DNA from: Diphasiastrum complanatum
Taxonomy: Eukaryota > Streptophyta > Lycopodiopsida > Lycopodiales > Lycopodiaceae
Direction of reading: 5' to 3'
Length of the DNA stretch: 64,000 nucleotides
NCBI GenBank assembly: GCA_029204225.1
Contig: CM055100.1
Span: forward strand, 65,877,812 to 65,941,811
A program made the translations under genes and the position numbers. Shown in pieces: positions 38,774-49,692 of this stretch. Position 1 is the first letter of the stretch. Each line of letters opens with the position of its first letter. The notes beneath the pieces were generated by a model that was given only the letters and a program-made list of their open reading frames with translations, made no database searches and was not told the origin of the DNA.

Positions 38774-39515
38774 ATTAGCAGATTCCAGAGAATCCCCTAG
38801 ATGCCCAACCAAGCTGAAATACAAAGCACCTCTCACCCAAGACCGAGGAGGTCTCAGAAGGAGGAGAGCAAAATGAAGATGAGAGCCGAGAAATACTAGA
38901 TAGGAATACAGTTCTAATTTATGTGAGCCTCGTGGTAAATCCCAAAGAAGGAATGACCATGTAGGAGCTAGTAGTATTTTTAGACAATGTAATAAATGTA
39001 GACCCCTCTTAAATAAACTAGAGTGAGCCACCTTTTGATGGTGACCACTAGTGGAAGAACTAATTCCACTTGGAATTTGTAAGTTAGTAGCTTTGCCACT
39101 TAGGCTCCACATAGGCAGCCCCTTGGTCTATTTAAGAGACCCCCTCTCTTGTGAGGGAGCTTTTGCTTGTATTTGTCATTACTCTTGTTGAATAAAGAAG
39201 ATCTTCCACGAGTTATTGACAATCTTGGAGCTCCTTGTTCATGGCTATTTTCTTGAGTGAATCTCCTATGAACATGCCTTGCATTATCTTGTTTGTGGAT
39301 GTGGAATAGAGTAGATTTCTTGCTTTCTTTCTTTAGGCAATATGGATTGTAGTTGTGGATTAGTTTCTTGTTCTTGCTTAAGTAATTTTCAGCATCCAGG
39401 TAAACTAAATTGGCTGGAATTGTGATTCAGATCTTGCAAATCTTCTAACAATCTAGTTCTTGATTGCTCTTGGGTTATCCAAGAATCAAGAGATGGGTGT
39501 TTCTTGATTCTTCGA
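38774..39515 (+). repeat. LTR of family A, copy 2 (plus orientation)
   Basis: Colinear with the minus-strand copy at 16,760-17,475. It contains the TATA-like CTATTTAAGAG near 39,127, then CCCCCTCTCTTGTGAGG and AATAAAGAAGATC near 39,192 as a candidate polyadenylation signal. It lies just upstream of copia 2 but does not match that element's right LTR, so it is not its partner; the junction is a rearrangement or nested insertion. Confidence 0.65.
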
Positions 39516-39596
39516 TTGCTAGTATGTTGTTAGATAGATAGTTTCTTGTTTCTTGTTCTTGATTTGTAGCCTCACACTCAAGGTGAGAATAGTGGA

Positions 39597-42500
39597 TCGC
39601 GCAAGAAGCTTTTCTGTAGATATTGCAAGCGAGCCAGTCACGACATCAAGGAATGTCGCATCCGCATCTACAACGAGACAAAGAAGCAGCAATAGCAGCA
39701 ACTAGACTCCTCCAATGCGACAAAATTCAAGAAGCAAGATACACACTTGTTAACAAATGACCTCTCGCAATGAATGGTTTACCGAGTATGCAGCCTACAG
39801 CAGATATCAATTCATCTATCTCGGAGATTCAAGCACCATACGCGTGGAAGGCAAAGGGACAGTCAAGATCACATTCAACAATGATCTATCTATTTGTGTT
39901 TCCAATGTCCTTCATGTTCCTCGGCTATCAAAGAACCTGTTATCAGTCTCTAAGATAACTGATGAGGACTACACTGTTACTTTCTCATCTGAGCAGTGTA
40001 CAATATTCGAGGAAGATACTTCTCTGACTACATGCACTAGAGTAAAAAATCTTTACGTACTCTCTAATTCAGTTGCACTAGCTAGCATCTCTCATAAAAA
40101 TGTAAAGGATAATGCTATTTTGTGGCATAATCGATTTGGACACGTGAATACAAGATCACTTTCCTATATGTGTTGTAAGAATTTAGTTGATAGATTGTAT
40201 TTCCCTTATTTATTAGATAGGAAATCTTTCTTCTGTGAATTATATGTCTATGGCAAACACTCTAGAAGCACGTTTCCCAAATCACATTCCATCAAAACAA
40301 AGCATGTATTGGATGTTGTACATAGCAATATTTGTGGTCCAATGCCAACTACCTCCTCAGGAGATGCAATCTATTTTATCACTTTTATAGATGATGATTC
40401 TAGATGGTCTACAGTCATGTTCATTAAGCACAAATTTGAAGCCTTTGAATGCTTCAAGAGATTCAAGGCCATGGCTAAGACACAAATGTCTACAAAAGTG
40501 AAAGCACTCCGAACTGATGGTGGCAGCGAATACCTCTCTAACGAGATGTCTGACTACATGGCTGAACATGGTATTAGAAGACAATTCACCACTTCCTATT
40601 CACCTCACCAGAACAGGATTGTAGAAAAGAAAAATCAAACTCTTCTCAACTCAGCCAGATCCATGCTACATCAAGCACATCTACTTGCGAAGTTTTGGAC
40701 AAAAGCTACTATCACAGCCTGTTACATACAGAACAGATCCAGCACCAAAGTCGTCAACAACAAAACTCCTTATGAAGTTTGTCATGGACACAAGCTTAGT
40801 GTCAGCCTTTTAAAAATCTTTGGTTGTATATGTTTTGTTCACATTCCTAAACAACTTAGGAAGAAGTTGGATCATAGGACAAATAAATGTATTTTAATTG
40901 GCTATCATGATGACATAAAGCTTATAAAGTTTAAGATCCATCCACCAATGTAGTATTTGTCTCTAGGAATGTAATATCTCAAGAACATACATACTATGAT
41001 TTTAAACAATCATCGATAAACGATGCTATGTCATTTCATCCTATTTTATGTAGCATGGATTCTTCCAACGTTGATGTTTCTTCTACAAAACCTGCAGCTA
41101 CAGCTACAAAAGCCGAGCAGCCGATAGTACCTGTCATCAGACCAGACCAAGCCAGCTTGAACATATCTTGAGAAATTTAAGAAGAAGCATCATTGCATCC
41201 TGGTCAACCAAACGTCTGCAGATCCTCACGGACTCGGACAATTCTTGAGAGGTATAGCCGAAGCAATTAACTCCAAGGATGCTGTAAAGTGGCAAGAAGC
41301 TATGGAATGCGAGTACAACTCACTTTTGACGAACCAAACCTGGACACTGGTTGACTTCCCCACTCACAAGAGAGTTATCGACAACAAGTGGATCTTCAAG
41401 AAGAAGATCAACTCTAATAGTTTCATTGCTAAATGGAAAGCACGACTGGTGGCTATAGAATTCACTCAAGTCCAAGGAGTGGATTATCAAGAAATTTTCA
41501 GTCATGTCATCAAATGCAGTCAATCAGGACTCTGATTGCGTTAGCATTCACAGAAGACCTCGTAATGCACCAAATGGATGTCATTTCTCAATGACAACGT
41601 CGAAGAGGGGCTATATACCTTCCAATCGGAAGGATTCAAAGTCAAAGGCCAAGAGCACAAAGTGTGCAAGCTACACAAAGCAATCTACGGTCTGAAATAG
41701 GCCGCAAGAGCATGGTTCGATAGAATCAACTCTTATCTCATTCAATTGGGATTTGAAAACAATTTAGTTGACTGTAATGTTTATTCGAAACATATAGGCA
41801 CCAGTTCAGTTCACATAGCTCTTTACATAGATGATGCGTTTATTTTGTCTAATGACACTTCTCTTTTGCACACTACTGAGAGTGATCTATCAAAGAAATT
41901 TGACATGACTGATTTAGGAGCTGTCCATTTTTTGCTAGGAATTCACATTACTAGAAATAGATTTCAGAAGAAGATCTATCTTAACCAGCAAGCATATCTA
42001 AAAGGCATTTTAGAAAAATTTCATATGTCTGATTGCAAACCAATTGATACTCCAATGGATCCAAGTATAGTATTGACTAAACCTACTTGTGTTGATTCTG
42101 ATAGTAAAGTACTCGACATAGAGAAGTACCCTTATCATCACTCATAGGATCTTTGATGTATGCAATGTTGTGTACTAGACCAAATTTAGCATACATTGTT
42201 AGCACATTAAGTTAATTCATGTCTAATCCTAGTATCTCTCATTGGAAAGCATTAAAGAGAGTGATGAGATATATTCATGAGAGTTTAGATCACATTTTAT
42301 GCTACGATGGAAATGCTATCGACTCACTTGTCCTACGAGGCTACTCTAACTCAGATTGGGGAGGAACAGTCTCTACCAAAAAATCTACCTCCGGGTTCTA
42401 TTTCTATCTGGCAGGGGGACCGATTTCGCGAAACTCAAGGAAGCAGAAATCATTTGCGCTTTCTTCAGCCGAGGAAGAGTACATCACAACATGTCAAGCT

Positions 42501-42720
42501 TCAAAAGAAGTTGTATGGATCAGGTTATTACTTCACAACTTACATCACACTCAGTTCAATGCTACCACCATTCTATATGACAACTTGAGCTATATTTCAC
42601 TGTCATTGAATCCTAGATTTCATGGCAAATCCAAGCACATAGAAATCCAGTATCATTTCATTCGGGAGAAAGTTTTCTCAGGACAAGTGATCATTCAATA
42701 CTACTCCACAACATAATGGT
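39597..42720 (+). pseudogene. Copia 2: gag zinc knuckle, protease-integrase, RT and RNase H, decayed
   Basis: A gag zinc knuckle CRYCKRASHDIKEC (39,615-39,656) is followed by a stop. A 398-codon frame (39,757-40,953) then holds protease-end sequence (QFIYLGDSSTIRVEGKG; the Asp-Ser/Thr-Gly triplet is not visible) and integrase: WHNRFGHVN, CELYVYGKHS, HSNICGPM (Asn where catalytic Asp is expected), RTDGGSEYLS and IVEKKNQT. RT pieces at 41,245-41,535 (WQEAMECEYNSL, NKWIFKKKI) and 41,746-42,147 (catalytic YIDDAFILS, VHFLLGIHITRN) and RNase H at 42,219-42,716 (FALSSAEEEYITT, LYDNLSYISLS, KSKHIEI) are separated by stops. The 5' LTR and most of gag are missing. Confidence 0.88.
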
Positions 42721-42827
42721 CGCAGACATCTTCATTAAAGCGCTTTTCAGAATCAAGCATCAGAAGCTGTTGGGCATGCTGAACTTGACAAAGATACCAA
42801 GACACCAACCGTGACCTTAAGGGGGAC

Positions 42828-43800
42828 TGTTGGAAATTAAGTCCACAGTTGTCTCCTTAGTGAATGACTAATTTCTATTTCAAGATTTTTTTTGCATGTT
42901 TATTGATCGTTGATCTAGCGTCAGGTGAAACCAACTTTGGTTCTACATCTGCTCATCTGATACCTGCAGGAATCACAACTTAGATAGCCAAACTATTTGA
43001 AGAATGTCTACAATGGGCTTCCGGGTGATCTCCAGCAAAGGGTAACCAATCCTATCATAATTTCAAGTTCAGATGTTGGGTTCCACAATTTAAGAACTAG
43101 CATTTAGAACAAGTATGCAGAAATACACTACTTTTTCAAACCTCTGTAGAAATACACTAAGTGTCGCAACAGTCTACAGAAATGAACTATGTTTTTAACA
43201 CTGTTGGCATTTTCACATTTCCTTGAAACGTGACACTTCAGCATAGTTCAACAGTTCAACTACTTTTCAACAGTGTCGGCTTTTTCGCATTTCCTCAAAA
43301 TGCGACAATGTCGGCTTTTTTGCACGTTTTTCAAAAAATGCGACGCTTGCCTTTAGCTTCTTCCTTTCAACTATTTTGAAGAAGTTAAATTGTTTTAAAG
43401 ACTTTGTTGTCATTTTAAGGACACCTTCATATTTTTAAGGACAATGTTGGTTTTTTAAGGGCACCGTCGCATTTTTAAAGACAGTGTCGACATTTTTAAG
43501 GACAGTATCGGCTTTTTCAAAAAATTTCGAAGAGAGAAAAAAATCTCGACAATCGTCTATTTTCAACGAGGAACGTTCCAGGCACTTCGTAGAATTTGCG
43601 AAGTGAGAAAAAGCCACTTCACGTAAAATGCGAAGTGAGAGATTTGTAGCGTCCTCATCCGCGTCAACATTCCTTGATTCGTTGACCGTATGTATAATGT
43701 ACAATTGTCACAAAAGCCAAATACTTCCAAGTACAATGGCTTACCTAATTAGGTGACAAACATTTACTATAGCTAATACATGAATGAAATCTATAAATGG
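42828..43800 (+). repeat. 3' LTR of copia 2 with iterated GTGTCG motifs (right end unresolved)
   Basis: After the purine-rich CCTTAAGGGGGAC the sequence starts TGTTGGAAATTAAGTCC, the expected LTR start. Between 43,140 and 43,520 a motif of the form ACAGTGTCGGCTTTTT or ACAATGTCGGCTTTTTTGC recurs about eight times. A TATA-like CTATAAATGG lies at 43,791. The LTR probably extends further right, but no second copy is present to define its end. Confidence 0.7.
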
Positions 43801-44365
43801 ATCATCCAGGCACACTCTACATGATGTTCGTCCATGAGATGAATGATTTTGAGCCTCCTAGTGACACCGTCATTCTGGTTGTAACTGCTATTTTGTTGTA
43901 CTTTAGTGTAATATAACAGTATCATGTTTTTTTTATCTGTGTATAACGTAGATGAATGCTTGTTGTGATTTGAATGCACTTCATTGTTGTTTGATAACAT
44001 TTGTTCACTCACTCTGATCTGAACACGGACGTCTACGACTCCTCAACTTCTGATAGCCTGAGCAACTTGCGCTATCACACTGCTATTTCAATCTAGTTCA
44101 GAACTAAACTTCTGATTAAATGCTTTTTCAGTAATACCACACACAAACCATTTCTAATCTCTTCGGTGGGCTGTACTCATTTTTATTTTTGTGAGTATGA
44201 ACTAATTCATAAGATCTTGTTGGGCAATAGAACACTTAAGCTGTGATTATACTTAGCATAAACATTCCATTAAACCGTTTTTGCATTTAGAAACCCATTG
44301 TAGCGCTATTCTGCGAATATTCCTGCTCTCTTCTCCGCTCGCATTCTCCATACTCCCTTGCCCCA

Positions 44366-45771
44366 TCACTCACAAGAGAGGGGGGCTCTTAAAGAAGCCG
44401 ATGAGTTGCCTAGGTGGAGCCCAAGTCGCAATTCCACAATTTAACAAACTACAAGTGGTTCATCCACTAGAGGTCACCATCAAAAGATGGCTCACTCTAC
44501 TTTATATAAGAGGGGTCTAGAACATTTATTACCCCGTCCTCTAAATGCAAGAGCTTGATCATAGCCCCTGTTACGATGATTCAAGTTTTCTTGACGTTGC
44601 TCTTCCTGCAAAAGCAATCCACCTAGTTCTTCATAGGTTGGAAGGTTCTCTTTTGTGGCTATACTCGTCACAAACATCTGATGTGGCTCATTTAGACTAT
44701 TCAATGTCAACTACACGTTCTCACGATCCTGTACTCGTTATCCAACTGCTGCTAATTGGTCATGAATCTCTTTGATCTTCAGTAGGTGATCGACAATAGT
44801 TGCACCATCATTCATTCGCAATGTATGCAACTTGGTCTTCAGAAATAGTATTCGAGATGTGTTTGTCGTTTCAAACAATGTCTTCAATGTATCCCAAGCT
44901 TCTTTTGGCCCTTCTGAATCCGAAATGTAGGGAATAATTGCATCTCTAACTGATAAGTTGATGATATTATGTGCTTTCCATTTTCTCTTCCCAAATGCCT
45001 GCTGATATTCTTCAATCACTGGCCTTGTCTCTTCACTTGTCACGATCTCCCATAGCTCCTTTTCCATCAAAATGTTCTTCAGTTTGAATTTCCAAATTGT
45101 ATAGTTGTCGGCTCCTTCCAATTTGCTTGACTCATTAAGGACACTCTCGCTTAGAGTTGCCATTACTGGATAGATGAGTCCGGATCACAGAAAAATGGCT
45201 CAGTCTGAGCACACAACTTGTCTTCAAATTTACCACACCACAGAACCATACAACCTTCCTTGTACACCTGATATCGGTTCAGTGCGTGGGTGTACTATCA
45301 CTTAGGATCTTCTTGGGATTGTGCACGTTGATCCGGTACTGGTATGAAAATGCGATATCGGTCCGGTGCGCGGATTGTACGACCGCTCATGACTTTCTTT
45401 AGCTCGGGCGCGTTGATCCGAGATCAGTACGGAATCAAGATGAAAAGTAAAGAGAATATAAGAATTTTCAGAGGGAATATTCTAGATTTTCCACTTCGGC
45501 TAGCCGTTAACTAATAGGCTAGCCTACATCTAATTACAATTGGTAACAACTATCAACATTAATGTACATCATAATCAGTATAACAATGAAGTTTATCATT
45601 GATTTCTAACATGAGGCTCACATGGTTTCGAATTGTCATTCTAGCTAACATTTCTCGGCTCTCATTATTGTCCCTCTCTTCTTCCTCAAAGACCTCCTTG
45701 GTCTAAGGTGAGAGGTGCTCTTGGAATAGCTTTAGCCCAGCATCTTGGGGATTCCTCAAAATCAGCCAACA
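44366..45771 (-). repeat. LTR of family A, copy 3, split by a copia fragment
   Basis: Minus-strand family A sequence runs from 45,771 (TGTTGGCTGATTTTG) to CATGTGAGCCTCA at 45,612. It is interrupted, then resumes from about 44,535 (TAATAAATGTTCTAGACCCCTC) to 44,366. The interruption begins TGTTAGAAATCAATG at 45,611, a plausible LTR start of the copia fragment that contains the gag at 44,492-45,163. About 80 bp of the family A sequence is missing at the break. Confidence 0.6.
44492..45163 (-). pseudogene. Copia-type gag (UBN2-like), truncated
   Basis: An ATG at 45,163 opens a 141-codon frame with the copia gag hallmarks: GADNYTIWKFKLKNILMEKELWE, a DAIIPYI helix, EAWDTLKTLFE and RILFLKTKLHTLRM. 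A second frame (44,710-44,492) continues with MTLNSLNEPHQMFV, TYEELGGLLLQEEQR and an RG-rich tail. No zinc knuckle or pol follows; the sequence returns to family A LTR. The element is a 5' fragment in minus sense. Confidence 0.88.
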
Positions 45772-45831
45772 CTTGCCCTTGTGTGGTGACAATTTTAACT
45801 ACTATCCAACTTCAAAGGACAAGCATGCATG

Positions 45832-45855
45832 CACACACACACACACACACACACA

Positions 45856-45923
<68 letters not shown>
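45832..45923. repeat. (CA)n(CT)n compound microsatellite
   Basis: About 27 bp of CA followed by about 65 bp of CT. Confidence 0.97.
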
Positions 45924-45924
<1 letters not shown>

Positions 45925-47368
45925 GATGAAATAGGTGAGTTTGTTATGACCTTGGCTTGCAAGGGACAAGGTAATAGATCCATGGATTTGAGTCTTATAG
46001 CTCACCTACACATTTCAACTATGAGGTGGAAAGACTAGAGAGCATTGTAGGGCCACTAATCCTACTAACTTGCCATGCTTGTGGGGCCAGCTGCTTTGAG
46101 GGTTCAAGAGCCCCAACTTGAAGGTGTTGTTGGTTGTAAAATGAAAATATTTTGAAAAGTCATATGCTCTTGGGGCATTGGGATTGTGCATAAATCTAAA
46201 ATCATCACTAGCTTACTTGCTCCCTCCCACCCCGGGCATGTGATTAAGATTTTGATCACCCACGCAACATGGAGTTGGCAATGACTATGAGGAATTTCAT
46301 GTATGGTCCAAGGATTGTATAATAACTTTGAAAGTTCTCATCAACTATTAGAGGCACTAAAAAATTGTACAGTTAAAATTTTTTGGACATTCTATGATAT
46401 TTGAAAGGCCTTCCAAGCTACTCATGGCATTGTGGGTGGGGAGGATGTGAAGGCAACCTTGATCAGTCCTTTGGTCAACCATGATCAATGTTGGAAGTGA
46501 ATACTTCATGAAGCAAAGAATAATATTGGAGAATAGTCTTCCCTCTTTGTCTCTTTCAGGCACAATTTTAACTTTCAAAGATGATGGCGGGCAAGCTGAT
46601 TGGCTTGTTAAGGTAAGCAAGTGGGAAATAACCAACTTTTTGGAAGATAGCTCCAAAAAAATTGCCACTATATTTGGAGTTTCAAGTCCTTGCTGAAGGG
46701 TTCTCTTAGACAATGGTGCTTAAACCCATAAAGCCTAGGAGCCACTACATTATGCTAGACTTTTCATAATACATGGCCAAAAGTTTTATGTTTGTTTTTA
46801 AAGGTATTATGCTTACACCAAAAAATGCATGGGCTTTGGAGCATTAAGCACATTGTGCCCATAGAGCCCTTGAGCTTTGGAGCATAAACCCATTCATATA
46901 TAATGGTGAGTCCAAACAAAAAGTCAAAAACAAAAAAGATTACATGTGATTTTTCATGTTGACTAAAAGTTTGAGTTTGGATTTACACTTTTTAAGGCAT
47001 TTGCCCTAGGACATAATGGCTTCTACTCTAAGGTGAGGGTTCTTAGAACTTTAACTTTGTTTTTTTCTTTGGCATCACTTTCTTTGAAGTTGTACGTGCC
47101 TTTACAACATTCCATTCCATGTCGTTTGTTTGTGCATGCACACACATAGCTTTTGTCTTTTCTCATCTCCATCATCCATTTCCAATTCTCCATCGCATAT
47201 AAGCCATGTATATCTAGATGCACCAAAATTCATTAGCATCAAGTTGATCATGAAGTCCCTTTTGCATTGGCTATGCACACTTTAGATACTTTCCTCTTTA
47301 TTGGATGGGGGGGACGACCAAGCATGGGATACGTATTCCACACCATGTCAGCCATTATGGTGCATCAA
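45924..47368. other. Intergenic DNA, no gene recognised
   Basis: No convincing reading frame, LTR or repeat array. The 118-codon minus frame at 46,357-46,713 has no recognisable motif. Confidence 0.5.
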
Positions 47369-47442
47369 CAATCTAGTGGTGAGGGTGGATGATACCATCA
47401 CCTCCAAGATGGTATCATCCCAGAGCCCACCACCACCATAAG
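47369..47442. repeat. Short foldback element (copy 1)
   Basis: Contains the perfect inverted repeat GGATGATACCATC / GATGGTATCATCC with an 8-bp loop, inside a longer imperfect stem GTGGTGAGGGTGG...CCACCACC. It resembles a second foldback at 47,614. Confidence 0.7.
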
Positions 47443-47613
47443 TGGTTCAAAATACGTTGTCTCTTGAGCATGCAACTTTAGCTGCAGTTGGAAATATGTT
47501 TGCAAGTTCGGAATATGTTGCTCCTAGAAATCATGTGGATGACAAGCGAGTCCATGGTCCGTGGGCTATTCTTTAGGGATTGGCATGTTTTGCACCAACA
47601 CTATATTCGGAGA

Positions 47614-47706
47614 GTGGTGGGCTCTAAGGGTGAAGGTGGGTGATACCACCATATCCTTAGACGCTATCATATCTTCTTCACCCTTAGATTGCTAGGAGCC
47701 CACCAG
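47614..47706. repeat. Short foldback element (copy 2)
   Basis: The left arm GGTGGGCTCTAAGGGTGAA pairs with the right arm TTCACCCTTAGATTGCTAGGAGCCCACC, allowing an internal bulge. It shares GTGGGTGATACCA and GAGCCCACCA with the foldback at 47,369. Confidence 0.7.
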
Positions 47707-47713
47707 TCTCTGT

Positions 47714-47805
47714 CTAATGTACTATGGAATGGGCCGGGCACAGGCCATTCTGCCCGATTCGGATTTCCAAAATTTTTTAGGCTCAGCCCCTTAGCATAAT
47801 TAACA
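47714..47805. mobile_element. MITE-like foldback family B, truncated copy
   Basis: TACTATGGAATGGGCCGGGCACAGGCC..CCCGATTCGG matches the reverse complement of the right half of the element at 48,147-48,281. Confidence 0.65.
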
Positions 47806-47816
47806 CTTCTATTTTT

Positions 47817-48455
47817 TTGGACCAATCGTGGCAATATGACGCGTCAGGTTTGACGTAGACTGACGCGTGTGTGGAATGAGCGACAAAATTGTTTTAAAAA
47901 AGCCAGTGACATATTCTGCTTTTCAAAGAGCCCAAAAATGGATAGAATACTCACGAAGAATCCACTATGGTAGTGCAAAATTAGATTACTCACACATTAG
48001 TGCTTGAAACAAAATATTAGGTGGGTGTGGTGCACTAGTGGTGCTTGGAATATTTGGAGAGCTTAGACCACCCAAGCATGTCTTTGGAAGGGCAAGATAT
48101 ATAATTTTTTGGTGAAAGGTAGAAAACATAATGACTTTCATCACGTACTATGGAAGGAGCCCAGTAAGGATTTTTTGAATTTTTTGGGTGAGGCCTGGAG
48201 GGGCCGAGCTAATTTTCTTTTTGAAAAGCCGAATCGGGCATAATGGCCCGTGCCCAGGCGCCTTCCATTGCGTAATGCATACTTGGACTTTTTCTAACCA
48301 ATCTAATGCTGCCATGGGGCAAGCTTGCATCACCTGACACACAGATAAAATGAGCATTAATTTTTTTTTGAAAAAAACAAATGACTATTCCGCTTTTTAA
48401 TCTGTTGAGAAAACGGGCAAGTCACCAAGAATCCATTACTTGTAAAGAATTAGAT
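47817..48455. repeat. Old ~480-bp-offset direct duplication upstream of NSP1
   Basis: A block of about 170 bp starting ACCAATC, through ATGAGC.., ATTC(T/C)GCTTTT and AAGAATCCA..AATTAGATTA, occurs at about 47,819-47,992 and again, diverged, at about 48,297-48,454. Confidence 0.5.
48147..48281. mobile_element. MITE-like foldback family B, full copy
   Basis: About 135 bp with inverted ends TACTATGGAAGGAGCCCAG / CTGGGCGCCTTCCATTG-type and no coding capacity. Related copies lie at 47,714 and 52,736, so two copies are upstream and one is downstream of NSP1. Confidence 0.65.
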
Positions 48456-48511
48456 TAATATTTGAAGGGTGATAAATAAGGTGTTTTCAAATCAATCAAT
48501 TTTGAGTTGAA

Positions 48512-48597
48512 GAAGGGCAAAAAATAGCATTCATATGAAGCCAAAATCGAATGTGAAGGGCACAAAAGAGCATTTCTATGAAGGGAAAATTGAATGC
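48512..48597 (+). promoter_or_regulatory. 43-bp tandem duplication in the proximal NSP1 promoter
   Basis: GAAGGGCA(A/C)AAAA(T/G)AGCATT(C)...ATGAAG..AAAAT.GAATG(T/C) is repeated head to tail at 48,512-48,554 and 48,555-48,597. It ends 17 bp before the TATA box. The position suggests a duplicated cis-element. Confidence 0.75.
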
Positions 48598-48613
48598 GAG
48601 GGCTGGAAAGGCT

Positions 48614-48619
48614 TATAAA
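48614..48619 (+). promoter_or_regulatory. Candidate TATA box of NSP1
   Basis: CTTATAAACG in a GC-richer context. A transcription start about 30 bp downstream (near 48,645) would give a leader of about 1 kb containing the tandem array, unless an unseen leader intron removes it. Confidence 0.6.
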
Positions 48620-48792
48620 CGCAGGCCTGGCCCCCACCTTCAGCATACTAATCGATAGAGAGCATTCAACGGAGAGCAAGCAGCAGAGCTGCTTCTTCAA
48701 CGCAGAAACCTGAGCTGCAGTCCAATGTAAATCTTTTATTTCACACAAAACCTTTATTTGTGTGTCTTCTAGTATACTGTTCTCTGTGAGCA

Positions 48793-48834
48793 ATGTCTTT
48801 TTATCCAAGATTACAGACGACCCCTGAATCCTGA
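48793..48834 (+). other. Upstream ORF 1 of NSP1 (copy of the start codon region)
   Basis: A 13-residue frame, MSFYPRLQTTPES then stop, clearly homologous to the NSP1 N-terminus MFSDPSLPTTPDV. It is a duplicated, prematurely ended start region in the leader array. Confidence 0.7.
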
Positions 48835-49307
48835 TCCCGATCCTGATGTGGGTGGGCTTAGATATCTCTTCTTCAACGTAGAAACATCAGCTGCAGTCCA
48901 TAGTGAATCGTGATGCTATAATATTTGTTATCTCACAAAAGAGTCAAGACCTTTCTTTGTTGTCTCTAGTGTACCTTCTGTTGGGCTTTAGCTATCTCTT
49001 CTTTATATATATCTGTTGTTCAAAGTAGAAACATCAGCCGCAGTCCATAGTGAATTTATATACAAAAGACCACCGATTAGCTATCTCTTCTTCAACGTAG
49101 AAACATAAGCTGCAGTCCACAGTGATGCTATATAATCTTTTGTTTCACAAAAGACCTTTTTTTTGTTGTCTGTAATGTACTTTCTGTTGGGCTTAGCTGT
49201 CTCTTCTTTAACATAGAAACATCAGCTGCAGTCCATAGTGATAATGCATAAATTTTTGTTTTACAGAAGACCTTTTTTCGTAATTTGTAGTGTACTTTCT
49301 GTGAGCA

Positions 49308-49460
49308 ATGATTTCTGACCCAGGATTGCAGAAAACCCCTGAATTCTTTTTGTTTCACAAAAGACCTTTCTTTGTTGTCTGTAGTGTACTTTCTGTTGGA
49401 CTTAGCTATCTCTTCTTTAACGTAGGAATATCAGCTGCAGTCCATCGTGATACTATGTAA
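49308..49460 (+). other. Upstream ORF 2 of NSP1 (copy of the start codon region)
   Basis: A 50-codon frame starting MISDPGLQKTPEF, again homologous to the NSP1 N-terminus. It then reads through leader-repeat sequence to TAA. If in the transcript it would compete with the main start 232 bp downstream of its stop. Confidence 0.7.
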
Positions 49461-49692
49461 TCTTTTATTTTACAAATTAAAAGACCTTTCTGTGTTACCT
49501 GTAATGTGCTTTTTGGCAGCAATATTTTCTGCAGACAACTCCTGAATTCTGATGTGGGTGGGCTTAGCTATCTCGTCTTCAACGTAGACACATCAGCTGC
49601 AGTCCATAGTGATGCTATTTAATCTTTTGTTTCACAGAAGACCTTTCTTTGTGTGTCCGTAGTTTACTTTCTGTAAGCACTTTCTGTAAGCA

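Noticed and set aside
38774-39515. Family A LTR copy 2 as the 5' LTR of copia 2
   Set aside because: It does not match the sequence that starts at 42,828 after the copia 2 polypurine tract, and no primer-binding site follows it.
46357-46713. 118-codon minus-strand frame
   Set aside because: No recognisable motif and no gene context.
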